Below, piece after piece: positions 36,669 to 46,055 of a stretch of DNA of 64,000 bases. Both the position numbers and the translations under genes were made by a program. This DNA is from Bacilli bacterium (lineage in GTDB: Bacteria > Bacillota_I > Bacilli_A > RF39 > UBA660), in contig JAFQSD010000001.1 in the NCBI GenBank assembly GCA_017409785.1, forward strand, positions 186,001-250,000. The letters are read 5' to 3'. Every line of letters starts with the position of its first letter. The stretch's first letter is position 1. The notes beneath the pieces were generated by a model that was given only the letters and a program-made list of their open reading frames with translations, made no database searches and had not been told where the DNA came from.

Positions 36669-38048
36669 TGTTATGACAAAGTAGAAGGAACTTCCTTTAT
36701 TAATACTAGAATCAACACCATACTTAAAATTATGTAACTCTAATATATTTTTAACTATTGAAAGACCTAGACCAGTACCAACTAAATTTCTTTTATGTTT
36801 TTTCTTATTTTTATAGTAGCGATCCCAAATATAAGGAATATCACTTTCTTTAATACCTTTACCACTATCAATAACTTGTACTAAAACACCAAAGTCTTTT
36901 TCAAATACATTAACTTTTACTATTTTATCTTCTCCAGTATAATTAATCGCATTATTTATTAAATTATAAATAACTTGCTCCATCTTTTTTCTATCAGCAT
37001 AAACTATAATTTTTTTACTTGATGTTTTAAGTTTAAATATATAATCCTCTGTTTCCTTTAAAATACCATATCGATCAATAATATCATTACATAAACTTAC
37101 AATATCAAATTCTTCATAAACTAAGTTATCTATATTAGACTGCATTTTTGATAAGTCTAATATGTCATTAACAAGCCCTGTTAAACGATCAACTTCTTCA
37201 GTAATAACTTTAACATCTTCAATTCTTTTTTTCTTATCTTTATCATGCAAGTCAACACTCATCTCTGCATAAGCTTTAATCATTGTAAGTGGTGTCTTTA
37301 AATCATGTGAAACATTAGCCATTAAATCTCTTCTATATTCATCAGTTTTACTTAACTCACTACTTGTATAATTAAGTGTTTCAGCTAATTCATCTATTTC
37401 ATGAATATTAGAATCAGTATTAAACTTAACGTTAAAGTTTCCTTTAGCTAATTCTTTAGCCGACTTACTCATCTTAACAATAGGAGAGGATATAAAATTA
37501 GATATAAAATATGAAATGACAAACGATAAGACAAAGACAATAATTGTAACAACAATTAATTGTTTTCTAAGTATACTAATAGCGCCGTCCATCGGCTCAA
37601 GTGATGTATTAATAAAAGCATAATTATCATTTTTTAACTTAACTGCATAAACCAAAATATCATTTTTAAATGAAGGATTTACAAGTTCATAAGTTTTCTT
37701 GTTTAAACCACTTGTAATAAAATCAAACTTATAGTTAGCACTAACATTCTTTCCAGTAAAACATCCTTTACCATAAATAGTAGAGGAATATAATGTTTTA
37801 AAAGAAGAATCAGTTATTTCAACACAAACTTCATTATCATAAGCAGCAGTATTAATAATTCCTTCTAAATTATTATTGTTATAATTTTTTGAAATTAAGC
37901 TTGCCATTTCTTTAATATCTAAAGTTTTAGCATATCTATAATATTGATTAAAAAACAAAACCTGGAATATCCATAAGAAACCAAGTATTGTTACTGAAAA
38001 AATTAAAAAGTATTTCCAAATCTCTATAGTTAAACTATTATTCTTCAT
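36651..38048 (-). CDS. Sensor histidine kinase with HAMP domain
   Basis: The 465-residue kinase has two membrane helices (about 13-33 and 163-185) flanking an extracytoplasmic sensor domain, a HAMP linker, the phospho-acceptor His248 in NVSHDLKTPL, and the ATPase motifs N (NLINNAINYT), G1 (DSGKGI), F and G2 (GTGLGLSIVK). It pairs with the response regulator just upstream, overlapping it by 11 bases. The ATG at 38048 lies inside the regulator's end; no strong ribosome site is visible, so translation is probably coupled. The signal is unknown. Confidence 0.92.
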   Translation of the reverse strand: MKNNSLTIEIWKYFLIFSVTILGFLWIFQVLFFNQYYRYAKTLDIKEMASLISKNYNNNNLEGIINTAAYDNEVCVEITDSSFKTLYSSTIYGKGCFTGKNVSANYKFDFITSGLNKKTYELVNPSFKNDILVYAVKLKNDNYAFINTSLEPMDGAISILRKQLIVVTIIVFVLSFVISYFISNFISSPIVKMSKSAKELAKGNFNVKFNTDSNIHEIDELAETLNYTSSELSKTDEYRRDLMANVSHDLKTPLTMIKAYAEMSVDLHDKDKKKRIEDVKVITEEVDRLTGLVNDILDLSKMQSNIDNLVYEEFDIVSLCNDIIDRYGILKETEDYIFKLKTSSKKIIVYADRKKMEQVIYNLINNAINYTGEDKIVKVNVFEKDFGVLVQVIDSGKGIKESDIPYIWDRYYKNKKKHKRNLVGTGLGLSIVKNILELHNFKYGVDSSINKGSSFYFVITKKDKN

Positions 38049-38706
38049 TTTCAATAAACTTATAACCAACACCGCGAACAGTAACTATATGGTCACGATA
38101 TTCTCCTAAGTTTCCTCTTAACATTTTAATATGTGTATCAACAGTTCGGTCATCACCAAAGAAGTCATAACCCCATAACTTTGATAATAATTGTTCACGA
38201 GAAATAGCAATACCTTTATTTTTAATTAAATAGGTAAGGATTTCAAATTCTTTTGGAGTAACATTTATAATTCTCTCATCGATTTTTATATAGTGAGCTG
38301 AAAAGTTTACTTCAAGAGAGTCGAGTTTATAAGTACTGGAAAGATTACTATTGCATCTATTCATAATTGCTTTAATTCTGGCTATTAACTCATTTGGTGA
38401 GAATGGTTTCGTTAAATAGTCATCAATACCTAAATCAAAACCAGCTAATTTATCATACTCGTCGCCTCGAGCAGATAATACAATAGTTGGAATACGCTTT
38501 TCTTTAGGAATTTCTTCTAGCATAGTAAATCCATCCATTTCTGGCATCATTATATCTAATACCATAAGATCGTAAGAGTTGTTTAAGATTTTATTCAAAG
38601 CAACTTTTCCATTTTCTGCTTCATCTACCGAATAGTTATTATTAAGACAATATTCTTTAATAACATCTCTAATCATTTTTTCATCATCGACAATTAATAT
38701 TTTCAC
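38038..38706 (-). CDS. OmpR/PhoB-family response regulator
   Basis: The 222-residue regulator has a receiver domain (Asp7-Asp8 pair, phospho-acceptor Asp51 in LDIMMP, Lys in TKPF) and a C-terminal winged helix (VTPKEFEILTYL, DDRTVDTHIKMLR, VRGVGYKF). It starts at a GTG, with GGAGGGATTT upstream. It forms a two-component system with the kinase that follows. No target operator could be identified in the window. Confidence 0.94.
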   Translation of the reverse strand: MKILIVDDEKMIRDVIKEYCLNNNYSVDEAENGKVALNKILNNSYDLMVLDIMMPEMDGFTMLEEIPKEKRIPTIVLSARGDEYDKLAGFDLGIDDYLTKPFSPNELIARIKAIMNRCNSNLSSTYKLDSLEVNFSAHYIKIDERIINVTPKEFEILTYLIKNKGIAISREQLLSKLWGYDFFGDDRTVDTHIKMLRGNLGEYRDHIVTVRGVGYKFIENEE

Positions 38707-38771
38707 TTGAAATCCCTCCCAATAAAAATATTATACAATAAATGTGTAAATTCCGTGAAAAAACAATTAAA

Positions 38772-40067
38772 TCAATGATATTTAAATAACTTTATAACTT
38801 TAATTGCCTCATATATAGTAATAAATATAACATTACAACTAATCGCAATAATTAGTCCCCATAAACCAATCTTTAAATATGAAAAAATAACTAAAAATGT
38901 TGTTCTAATAAAAACTCCAATAATATTAGCCTTCATTACAATATTACTTTTACCCATACCATCTAAACAACTAGAAAGAGGGGACTGAATATATTGCAAT
39001 AAACATATTGGTGCAAGCACTCTCATATAATTAACACCTTCAGTAGTATGATAGATAATTCTTAATAATATATCAGGTATAAGTAGAAAAAACACTGTAA
39101 AAAATAAACCAATTAATATAGAAATACTAAGTCCAATCAATAATTTCCTTTTCGCACTATCATATCTTTTATTAGAATACTCCTTCGAAATAGTAGGTAA
39201 TAACACTTGTGAAATAGACCCTGTAAAAAAAGATGGAAGTAATAAAATAGGCATTACATAACCAGATAAAACCCCATATTCTCGAGATATAAATGATAAG
39301 CTATATCCTGCTTTAAGTAATGAATTATTAAGTAAAATGGGTTCTAAGAAATACCCAATACTTCCAACTAATCTCCCAGTAGTATTAGGTATACCAATAG
39401 ATAAACTATCTCTAATATATCTTTTACTTGGAATAAAATCATTCCTACTAAATCTTATATGTTTTGGTAAAAATAAAAATAAAACTAAAATAGAAACACT
39501 CTCACTAATAACATTAATTAATATTAAAAAACATAGTAAATAACTAACACTTTTCTTAATAAACATAGGAATAAATATAATCATTATAATAAGTCTGACT
39601 AAATCTTCAACTATATTTGATATTATATGAGGAAACATTCTTTCTTTACCAAAGAAATAACTTCTACAAATACCAGATATACTAATAAAAGGAATAACTA
39701 CACTAATAGCTAAAATACCATAATATAAATTCTTATTATTAAGTAAATTATTAGAAAGAATAGGACTAATTAAAATAATAATCGCAATTAAAAATAAATT
39801 AATAATTAATGAAATAGGTAAAATAGAAAAGAATAATTTTTTATTATTTCTTTTCTCCTCGGCTACTAGCTTTGCTAAAGCCGTAGGTAAACCAAATTGA
39901 CTAAGACCAATAAATAATGAAAAAGTAGGGAGAATCATCATATAAAGACCTAATACTTCTGAACCAATCATTCTCCCCATAACCATTTTAATAAGCATTC
40001 CAAGTATTTTAGTAATACATCCACCAACAAGTAATATAAATGTAGATTTTATTAATTTATCTTTCAT
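38772..40067 (-). CDS. SpoVB/MurJ-like lipid or polysaccharide flippase
   Basis: A 431-residue membrane protein with about 12-13 helices and the family's opening (FILLVGGCITKILGML, YMMILPTFSLF, GLPTALAKLVAEE). This is the MOP-type exporter group that includes SpoVB, MurJ and Wzx. It is shorter than SpoVB (about 520 residues). The substrate is not known; lipid II or another carrier-linked polymer is plausible. The start ATG lacks a ribosome site and lies 5 bases after a TATATT, so a leaderless mRNA is possible. Confidence 0.8.
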   Translation of the reverse strand: MKDKLIKSTFILLVGGCITKILGMLIKMVMGRMIGSEVLGLYMMILPTFSLFIGLSQFGLPTALAKLVAEEKRNNKKLFFSILPISLIINLFLIAIIILISPILSNNLLNNKNLYYGILAISVVIPFISISGICRSYFFGKERMFPHIISNIVEDLVRLIIMIIFIPMFIKKSVSYLLCFLILINVISESVSILVLFLFLPKHIRFSRNDFIPSKRYIRDSLSIGIPNTTGRLVGSIGYFLEPILLNNSLLKAGYSLSFISREYGVLSGYVMPILLLPSFFTGSISQVLLPTISKEYSNKRYDSAKRKLLIGLSISILIGLFFTVFFLLIPDILLRIIYHTTEGVNYMRVLAPICLLQYIQSPLSSCLDGMGKSNIVMKANIIGVFIRTTFLVIFSYLKIGLWGLIIAISCNVIFITIYEAIKVIKLFKYH

Positions 40068-40091
40068 AATAAAATATATGAAAAAAACTTA

Positions 40092-40119
40092 TTGATAATT
40101 AATAAAAGTATGGTATCAT
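40092..40119 (+). promoter_or_regulatory. Upstream promoter of the acidic membrane-protein gene
   Basis: TTGATA (40092-40097), a 16-base spacer and TGG-TATCAT (TATCAT at 40114-40119). It would give a leader of about 155 bases containing hairpins and TGTAAA repeats. Confidence 0.55.
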
Positions 40120-40125
40120 TAATAT

Positions 40126-40250
40126 GAAGGGTAGTTAACCCTTAAAGACGATGTAAATAAATGTAAATCGAACAAATGTAAAAATTTGTAAAAGTAAATG
40201 TAAAATGCGTTAGGTTAGAGTCAATAGTTCTTTAATTAAAAATTGGGCTA
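40126..40250 (+). repeat. Leader with hairpins and five TGTAAA repeats
   Basis: A hairpin AAGGGT/ACCCTT lies at about 40127-40143. TGTAAA then occurs at 40152, 40162, 40177, 40187 and 40199, about one or one and a half helix turns apart. An ACAAAT/ATTTGT hairpin (40173-40190) overlaps two of them. No known RNA family or protein-coding frame is recognisable; it may be a protein-binding array or structured leader. Confidence 0.45.
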
Positions 40251-40259
40251 TGATATTCT
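40251..40259 (+). promoter_or_regulatory. Proximal extended -10 promoter
   Basis: TGA-TATTCT (TATTCT at 40254-40259), a second possible start just before the GAGGTGA ribosome site. Confidence 0.4.
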
Positions 40260-40280
40260 AATAATATAGAGGTGAACACG

Positions 40281-41486
40281 ATGAATGAATTAATAGATTT
40301 TTTAACATCACAGGAGATAATTGTTGTCTACATAGTTGCAGCTGTAGCGTGCTTACTATGTTTCGTTATATATTTGGTTGATAAAAACTACTACAAGAGA
40401 AAACAACGTCATAATACTAAGGAATTAAATAAATTAGTTGAAGAAGTTAATGAAATTATTGAAAATGAATATGAAGAAGAACATCAAGAAGAAGTATTTA
40501 CTACACCAGTTTTAGAAACAATTGAAGAAACTCCATATGAAGCAAAAGTAAATACATTAACTGAAGAAATTATTGCCCCAAGCGTTGTTGTAAATGAAAT
40601 CAAAGAAGAAGTAATTGAACCTGTAGTAGAAAAAGTAGAACTTAAAGTTGAAGAACCAGAAGAAGAAATAATTGAACAACTAGAAATTGAAGAAGAACCA
40701 ATTAAAGTAGAAGAAATTGTTTTAGAAACAATGACTGAAGAAGAAGTAATTGAACCTGTAGTAGAAAAAATTGAATTAAAAGAAGAAAAAGAAGAAGAAT
40801 TAGAATATACAACTGTAGAGCCAAATAGACAACAAGCTCAAGAAGAATTAATGCGTTTAACTCAAGAGTTAGAAAAAGTAGAACAAGAACAAAAGAATAT
40901 TGATCTAACTTCATATGAAGAAGAACAAGAAGAAAATGCAATTATAAGTTTAGAAGAATTAGTTAAAAAGAGTAAAGAAATGTATGAAGCAAATGAAATT
41001 ACTCAATACGCAGATGAAGGAAATGAACCAATTTCTCTAGCTGATTTAGAAAAGAGAATGTCAAAAGTTCAAGAAGAAGTACAAGCAATCGAAATGGAAG
41101 AAGAAACATTAGTAGAACCAGCTGACATTGCTTATGAAGAACCAGTTATTACTGAAAGTTTCGATCTAAATACAGTTATTCCTGCCTTAGAAGCAATCAC
41201 TGAAACAATTGAAGAACCACAACAATTAGTTTTAGATGACTTTAATTCAATAAAGGTAGAACCAGTAGTTGAAGAAGTAAAACAACCTGCAAGACCTGCA
41301 TATCAAGCAACTAAGAAATTTGAAAGAAGTCCAGTAATTTCTCCAATCTATGGAATTGAACGTCCTGAGTCTAAAGAAGATATTGAATTAGAAAATACAG
41401 CTAATTATGAAAAATTAGATGAGGAAATAAAGAAAACAAATGAATTCTTAATGACATTAAGAGAATTACAAAGTAATCTAGATTAA
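40281..41486 (+). CDS. Acidic, membrane-anchored protein with a conserved C-terminal motif
   Basis: The 401-residue protein has one N-terminal membrane helix (about 12-33), basic residues after it, then a long Glu/Val-rich region with internal near-repeats (VIEPVVEKVELK and VIEPVVEKIELK) that is probably an extended coiled or disordered linker. The last 70 residues look conserved, with FERSPVISPIYGIERP followed by a helix. The layout, an inner-membrane anchor with a long cytoplasmic acidic linker and short terminal motif, resembles division-site or scaffold proteins, but I cannot name it. The ATG at 40281 follows GAGGTGA; a GTG at 40272 overlaps the ribosome site. Confidence 0.65.
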   Translation: MNELIDFLTSQEIIVVYIVAAVACLLCFVIYLVDKNYYKRKQRHNTKELNKLVEEVNEIIENEYEEEHQEEVFTTPVLETIEETPYEAKVNTLTEEIIAPSVVVNEIKEEVIEPVVEKVELKVEEPEEEIIEQLEIEEEPIKVEEIVLETMTEEEVIEPVVEKIELKEEKEEELEYTTVEPNRQQAQEELMRLTQELEKVEQEQKNIDLTSYEEEQEENAIISLEELVKKSKEMYEANEITQYADEGNEPISLADLEKRMSKVQEEVQAIEMEEETLVEPADIAYEEPVITESFDLNTVIPALEAITETIEEPQQLVLDDFNSIKVEPVVEEVKQPARPAYQATKKFERSPVISPIYGIERPESKEDIELENTANYEKLDEEIKKTNEFLMTLRELQSNLD

Positions 41487-41504
41487 CGAAAGTTAATCTT
41501 TTTT
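41480..41504 (+). terminator. Terminator after the acidic membrane-protein gene
   Basis: AGATTAAC (41480-41487) pairs with GTTAATCT (41492-41499) around a GAAA tetraloop, then T residues. Confidence 0.9.
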
Positions 41505-41518
41505 ATTTGTCTGTTCGA

Positions 41519-41547
41519 TTGAAAAGACTATCAAATTATGATATAAT
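41519..41547 (+). promoter_or_regulatory. Promoter of the 41572-45746 operon
   Basis: TTGAAA (41519-41524), a 17-base spacer and TGA-TATAAT (41542-41547), a strong extended promoter. Confidence 0.85.
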
Positions 41548-41571
41548 TTAACCACGAATTGAGGGATGCAT

Positions 41572-42267
41572 ATGAGAAAAATATTATTATTAATTTTTGC
41601 GGTTATCTTAGTTTTTATTACTTATGATTTTTATAGTAATGATAAAACTACAACAAAAAAAGAAGAAACTAAAGATATATCTTATCGTGTAACAGAATCA
41701 AATAACTTAATTGAAGAGTCTGAAGAAGTACTAGAAACTGAAGAAGAACTAACTACATATATTTCAACAGTAAATAATGAAGTTGATGAAGTACTTACTA
41801 AAGAAGAATTAACTGAAGATGATAAGTTAACTTTAACAAATACTTTTATAACACTAACAGACTTTATCTTCTATAATGGTACAATTAAAGGTAAAACTTT
41901 TAATGAACTAACAACTTCAGCTAAAGAAAGTGTAATTGCCTTATATGAAAAAATAGATAGTAAAATAGAAGAAAAATTTCCTGGATATAAAGAACAAATT
42001 AAAGAGACTTCAACAAAGACTTATAACAATATAAAAGAGAAATTAACTACCTTAAAAGATGATTTATTAACATCATATCGTCAAGAAATTGGAGAAGATA
42101 ATTTTAATGATCAACAAGAACTATTTGATGAAAGTATCGGTACAATGAAAGATTCCTTTTCACCAGTAATTGATACAATCGTTGAAAAATCAAAAGAAAT
42201 CTATGAAGAAGCAACAACTAAAGCAGATTCATGGTATCAAGAATGGAAAGAAGAGAATGCACAGTGA
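41572..42267 (+). CDS. Membrane-anchored acidic protein of unknown function, 231 aa
   Basis: It starts with a hydrophobic helix (MRKILLLIFAVILVFITYDF) acting as an anchor or uncleaved signal, and the rest is a Glu/Thr/Lys-rich helical domain predicted to lie outside the membrane. No Cys lipobox or known motif is visible. The ATG at 41572 is preferred over 41566 because GAGGG ends directly before the earlier codon. It is the first gene of the transcript with mtaB and recD2 and overlaps mtaB by 4 bases. Confidence 0.65.
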   Translation: MRKILLLIFAVILVFITYDFYSNDKTTTKKEETKDISYRVTESNNLIEESEEVLETEEELTTYISTVNNEVDEVLTKEELTEDDKLTLTNTFITLTDFIFYNGTIKGKTFNELTTSAKESVIALYEKIDSKIEEKFPGYKEQIKETSTKTYNNIKEKLTTLKDDLLTSYRQEIGEDNFNDQQELFDESIGTMKDSFSPVIDTIVEKSKEIYEEATTKADSWYQEWKEENAQ

Positions 42268-43535
42268 GAACAGTAGGAGTATTAACATTAGGTTGTAAAG
42301 TAAATACCTATGAAAGTGAATATATAATTAGTAAACTAAAAGAAAATAACTACATAATTAAAGAATTTGATGATATATGTGACGTCTATATAATTAATAC
42401 TTGTACAGTAACAAACACATCAGATATTAAGTCAAAGAAAATGATCCGTGCCGCAATAAAACGTAATCCAGATGCTTGCGTAGTTGCGATGGGATGTTTC
42501 ATAGAAGCAAACAAAGACTATGAAATAGAAGGTTTAGATATTGTTATTGGTAATAAAGATAAATCTAAAATAATTGAACTTTTAGATGAATATTTTACTA
42601 AAAAAGAAACATTAAAAAGATTATATAAAGAAGAAAAAACAGTTTTTGAAGATATGTATATTACAGATTTTCCAGGAAGAACTCGTGCTTTTGTAAAGAT
42701 TCAAGATGGTTGTGAGAACTTCTGTAGTTACTGTATAATTCCTTTTGTAAGAGGCAAATGTCGTTCTAAAGATAAAAACCAAGTAATTAAAGAAATAACT
42801 GATTTAGTAAACAATGGTTACCAAGAAGTTGTTTTAACTGGTATTCATACAGGAAACTATGGAGTAGACCTAAATACTAACTTCGCAACACTATTAAAAG
42901 AATTAGTTAAAATAGAAGGATTAAAGCGTTTAAGAATCTCATCAATTGAAATAACAGAATTAACTAAAGAAGTATTAGACGTTATTAAAGATAATAAAGT
43001 AATTGTTGATCATATGCATATTCCTCTACAAGCAGGAAGTAATGAAGTATTAAAACTAATGAATAGAAAATACGATTTAGATTTCTTCTATAATAAAATA
43101 AAAGAAATAAGATCTATTCGTCCAGAAATATCAATCACAACAGATGTACTTGTAGGCTTCCCTGGGGAAACTGAAAGTATGTTTCAAAGAACTATTCAAA
43201 CTTGTCGTGAACTAGAATTAACTAAAATGCATGTTTTCCCATTTAGTTTAAGACAAGGTACTAAAGCTGAAACTCTTCCTAATCATATAGAAACAGAAGA
43301 AAAGAAAGCCCGTGCAAGACGTCTACTTGAAGTATCACGTGAATTAGAATTAAACTACTATAATAAATATATAAACAAAGAAGTAGAAGTTCTAGTTGAA
43401 GAAACAAAAGATGGAGTGAGTTTCGGACACACAGGAAACTATTTATATGTTAAAATAAATAAAGAGTTAGAACATAACACATTTGTAACGGTAAAGATAA
43501 CATCAATTGAATATCCTTACTGTATTGCAGAATAA
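42264..43535 (+). CDS. mtaB: tRNA (t6A37) methylthiotransferase MtaB
   Basis: A radical-SAM enzyme that converts t6A37 to ms2t6A in tRNAs decoding ANN codons. The 423-residue protein has the N-terminal MTTase cluster cysteines (TLGCKVNTYES, INTCTVT, MGCF), the radical-SAM motif CENFCSYC, and a C-terminal TRAM domain. I chose the GTG at 42264, which overlaps the previous stop (GTGA) and gives the family-typical start VRTVGVLTLGCKVN. A longer frame from 42231 would add only residues from the neighbouring gene. Confidence 0.93.
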   Translation: MRTVGVLTLGCKVNTYESEYIISKLKENNYIIKEFDDICDVYIINTCTVTNTSDIKSKKMIRAAIKRNPDACVVAMGCFIEANKDYEIEGLDIVIGNKDKSKIIELLDEYFTKKETLKRLYKEEKTVFEDMYITDFPGRTRAFVKIQDGCENFCSYCIIPFVRGKCRSKDKNQVIKEITDLVNNGYQEVVLTGIHTGNYGVDLNTNFATLLKELVKIEGLKRLRISSIEITELTKEVLDVIKDNKVIVDHMHIPLQAGSNEVLKLMNRKYDLDFFYNKIKEIRSIRPEISITTDVLVGFPGETESMFQRTIQTCRELELTKMHVFPFSLRQGTKAETLPNHIETEEKKARARRLLEVSRELELNYYNKYINKEVEVLVEETKDGVSFGHTGNYLYVKINKELEHNTFVTVKITSIEYPYCIAE

Positions 43536-43553
43536 TTAATACAAGGAGGCCAA

Positions 43554-45746
43554 ATGGTAACATACATCAAAGGACAATTCAGAAGAAGTATTTATCAAAA
43601 TGCTAGTGGTTATATCATTGGCCTTTTTAAGGTGCAAGACACTAATGATGAAAAGTTAGCAGACTACCTAGATAGAACAATAACATTCACTGGTTACTTT
43701 CATGAATTAAATGATATGGATACATATATGTTCTATGGTAAATTAGTTAAACATGAAAAATATGGAGAACAATTTCAAGTAGAAAACTATGAAAGATGTA
43801 AACCAGAAGAAAAGGATTCAATAATTGAATTCTTAACAAGTGGTCTATTTAAAGGTATCGGTGAAAAGAAAGCCAAAAATATCGTTGATGTTTTAGGCAA
43901 AGATACTCTAAAAATAATTTTAGAAAATCCAGAAAATTTATTATTAATCCCAAGTATTACTAAAGCAAATGTTGATACACTACATAATAAATTAAAAGAG
44001 TATGAAGCTAGTTATGAAATGATTCTTTTTTTAGGTAATCTAGGTTTTTCAACCAAAGATTCAATGCTTGTCTATAACTATTATAAAGAACAAACTAAAC
44101 GAGTTATTGAAAGTGATATTTATCAATTAATCTATGACATAATAGATATTAACTTCAAAAAAATTGATCAAATTGCTCTAAATATGGGTATAAAAAAAGA
44201 CGATAATATTCGTATTAAAGCATCACTTATATATATAATGACTGAAGTATCAAATACATATGGTCATAGTTATTACTATAAAGAAGAACTACTAAGTTTA
44301 TTACCAAGAGTATTAGGAGTTGCTACATCACAAACAGACTTTGACCATGCCATCGAAGAATTAGTTATTGATAGTAGAATCGTCATTAAAGAAGAAAAAT
44401 ACTATCTTAAAGATATGTATGATTCAGAAATCTTAATAGTAAAACGCTTACGCTTATTAGAAAATAATCCAATTAATTCTAATAAACTAATTAATGATAA
44501 AATAAAAGACTTAGAAGATTTTTATGAAATAACTTATAATGAAGAACAAAAACAAGCTATTAAAGAAAGTTATGAAAAAGATTTTTTAATTATTACAGGT
44601 GGTCCTGGAACAGGTAAGACCACAATTATGAAAGGAATAACGGAACTTTTCCGTCAACTAGATAAACTTTCGTATGAACGCCTACAAGAAAAAGTGGCAT
44701 TACTTGCTCCAACAGGAAGAGCTGCTAAAAGAATGACTGAAACAACAGGTCTTCGAGCATCAACTATTCATAGATTCTTAAAATGGCAACGTGATACTAA
44801 TAAATTCCAAGTTAATGAATACAATAAAAGTAGAGTAGAATTTGTCATTATTGATGAAGCTAGTATGATTGATACATATCTAATGGCAAGTCTTTTAAAA
44901 GGAATATCTGCTAACTGTAAAATAGTAATGGTAGGAGATGATCATCAATTACCATCAGTTGGCCCTGGCCAATTACTACATGATTTAATTGAATCAGAAA
45001 AACTAAGTGTGGTTAAACTTAAAGAATTATATCGTCAAGGAAAAGACTCAAATATTATATCTCTTGCTTACGATGTCAGAAATGGTGAAGTGCAACCACA
45101 AATATTTAATAAAGACGAAGACTTAACATTTATTAATTGTCCAAGTGAACAAGTAATTCCAAACATTATGGAAATCTCAACTACTTATAAAGATTTATCA
45201 TATAAGAATTTCCAAATACTTGCTCCAATGTATAAAACATATACAGGTATAGATGAAATAAATAATCATATTCAATCAATCTTTAATCCAAAAGATAATT
45301 CCAAAAAAGAATTACGTATTGGTGAAGTAATCTTTAGAGAACAAGATAAAGTAATTCAATTAACTAATATGCCAGATGATAATGTATATAATGGAGATAT
45401 TGGAATAATCGATCGAATAGTAACGTCTCCAAAGAAAGAAATCCATATAGATTTCGATGGAAATATTGTTAAATATACACCAACTAACTTTAATTGTTTT
45501 AGATTGGCTTATGCTATTTCAATTCATAAAGCTCAAGGATCAGAATTTGATGTAGTAATTATGCCAGTAGTAAAAAATTATGGTAAAATGCTATATCGTA
45601 AATTAATCTATACTGGAATAACTAGAAGTAAAAAACAATTATTCTTAATCGGTGATTTATCTGCTTTAAATATTGCTGTAGATAATACATCAACTGATAT
45701 TCGAAGAACTACAATTAAAGATTTTCTAATAAATGGTATAAAATAA
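43554..45746 (+). CDS. recD2: RecD2 helicase (RecD-like, without RecBC)
   Basis: RecD2 is a 5'-3' DNA helicase of superfamily 1B involved in repair and fork maintenance in bacteria lacking RecBC. The 730-residue protein has an N-terminal OB/HhH-type region (SGLFKGIGEKKAKNIVDVLG), Walker A GGPGTGKTT (about 349-357), motif II IIDEASM (about 432), GDDHQLPSVGPGQLL, and the C-terminal SH3-containing 2B domain with IHKAQGSEFD and TGITRSKKQL. An AAGGAGG ribosome site precedes the ATG. Confidence 0.95.
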   Translation: MVTYIKGQFRRSIYQNASGYIIGLFKVQDTNDEKLADYLDRTITFTGYFHELNDMDTYMFYGKLVKHEKYGEQFQVENYERCKPEEKDSIIEFLTSGLFKGIGEKKAKNIVDVLGKDTLKIILENPENLLLIPSITKANVDTLHNKLKEYEASYEMILFLGNLGFSTKDSMLVYNYYKEQTKRVIESDIYQLIYDIIDINFKKIDQIALNMGIKKDDNIRIKASLIYIMTEVSNTYGHSYYYKEELLSLLPRVLGVATSQTDFDHAIEELVIDSRIVIKEEKYYLKDMYDSEILIVKRLRLLENNPINSNKLINDKIKDLEDFYEITYNEEQKQAIKESYEKDFLIITGGPGTGKTTIMKGITELFRQLDKLSYERLQEKVALLAPTGRAAKRMTETTGLRASTIHRFLKWQRDTNKFQVNEYNKSRVEFVIIDEASMIDTYLMASLLKGISANCKIVMVGDDHQLPSVGPGQLLHDLIESEKLSVVKLKELYRQGKDSNIISLAYDVRNGEVQPQIFNKDEDLTFINCPSEQVIPNIMEISTTYKDLSYKNFQILAPMYKTYTGIDEINNHIQSIFNPKDNSKKELRIGEVIFREQDKVIQLTNMPDDNVYNGDIGIIDRIVTSPKKEIHIDFDGNIVKYTPTNFNCFRLAYAISIHKAQGSEFDVVIMPVVKNYGKMLYRKLIYTGITRSKKQLFLIGDLSALNIAVDNTSTDIRRTTIKDFLINGIK

Positions 45747-45751
45747 CAAAA

Positions 45752-45780
45752 CGCCTCTCATAATAAAAGTAGAGGTGATA
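45752..45780 (+). promoter_or_regulatory. Hairpin that would hide the ribosome site of the 56-aa gene
   Basis: CGCCTCT (45752-45758) pairs with AGAGGTG (45771-45777), one G-U pair. The second arm is the ribosome-binding site of the next gene, so folding would block translation initiation. There is no T tract, so it is not a terminator. Confidence 0.5.
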
Positions 45781-45782
45781 TT

Positions 45783-45953
45783 ATGAAAAGAAATAATACT
45801 GTAAGAAATATGACAATCGCAGCTATGCTTGGAGGAATGGGAGTAGCTGGCTATATGTATATGAAAAACCATCCTCAAGTAATGAGAAATATCAAAGGCA
45901 TGATGAAAGACATGGAAAAAGCCAAACTATCAATGCTAGATAAAGAAGTTTAA
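45783..45953 (+). CDS. Small membrane-associated protein, 56 aa (DUF3918/YrzQ-like?)
   Basis: The product begins MKRNNTVRNM, has a Gly/Met-rich hydrophobic segment (about 11-27) and a basic, Met-rich C-terminal helix. AGAGGTGAT lies 4 bases before the ATG. Small proteins of this kind (DUF3918, YrzQ) occur close to recD2 in Bacillus, and both position and composition fit, but the match is only suggestive. It ends at a strong terminator. Confidence 0.6.
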   Translation: MKRNNTVRNMTIAAMLGGMGVAGYMYMKNHPQVMRNIKGMMKDMEKAKLSMLDKEV

Positions 45954-45984
45954 AGATTAGAGAAAAGAACTCTAATCTTTTTTA
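45954..45984 (+). terminator. Terminator of the recD2 operon
   Basis: AGATTAGAG (45954-45962) pairs with CTCTAATCT (45970-45978), then TTTTTT. Confidence 0.9.
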
Positions 45985-46003
45985 TTAAATAAAATAATAT
46001 ATG

Positions 46004-46032
46004 TTGTTAAACTAAAACTCCTATGATACAAT
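46004..46032 (+). promoter_or_regulatory. Promoter of the 412-aa gene
   Basis: TTGTTA (46004-46009), a 17-base spacer and TGA-TACAAT (46027-46032). Confidence 0.7.
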
Positions 46033-46055
46033 AAAGCCAATTTTAGGGGGATACT

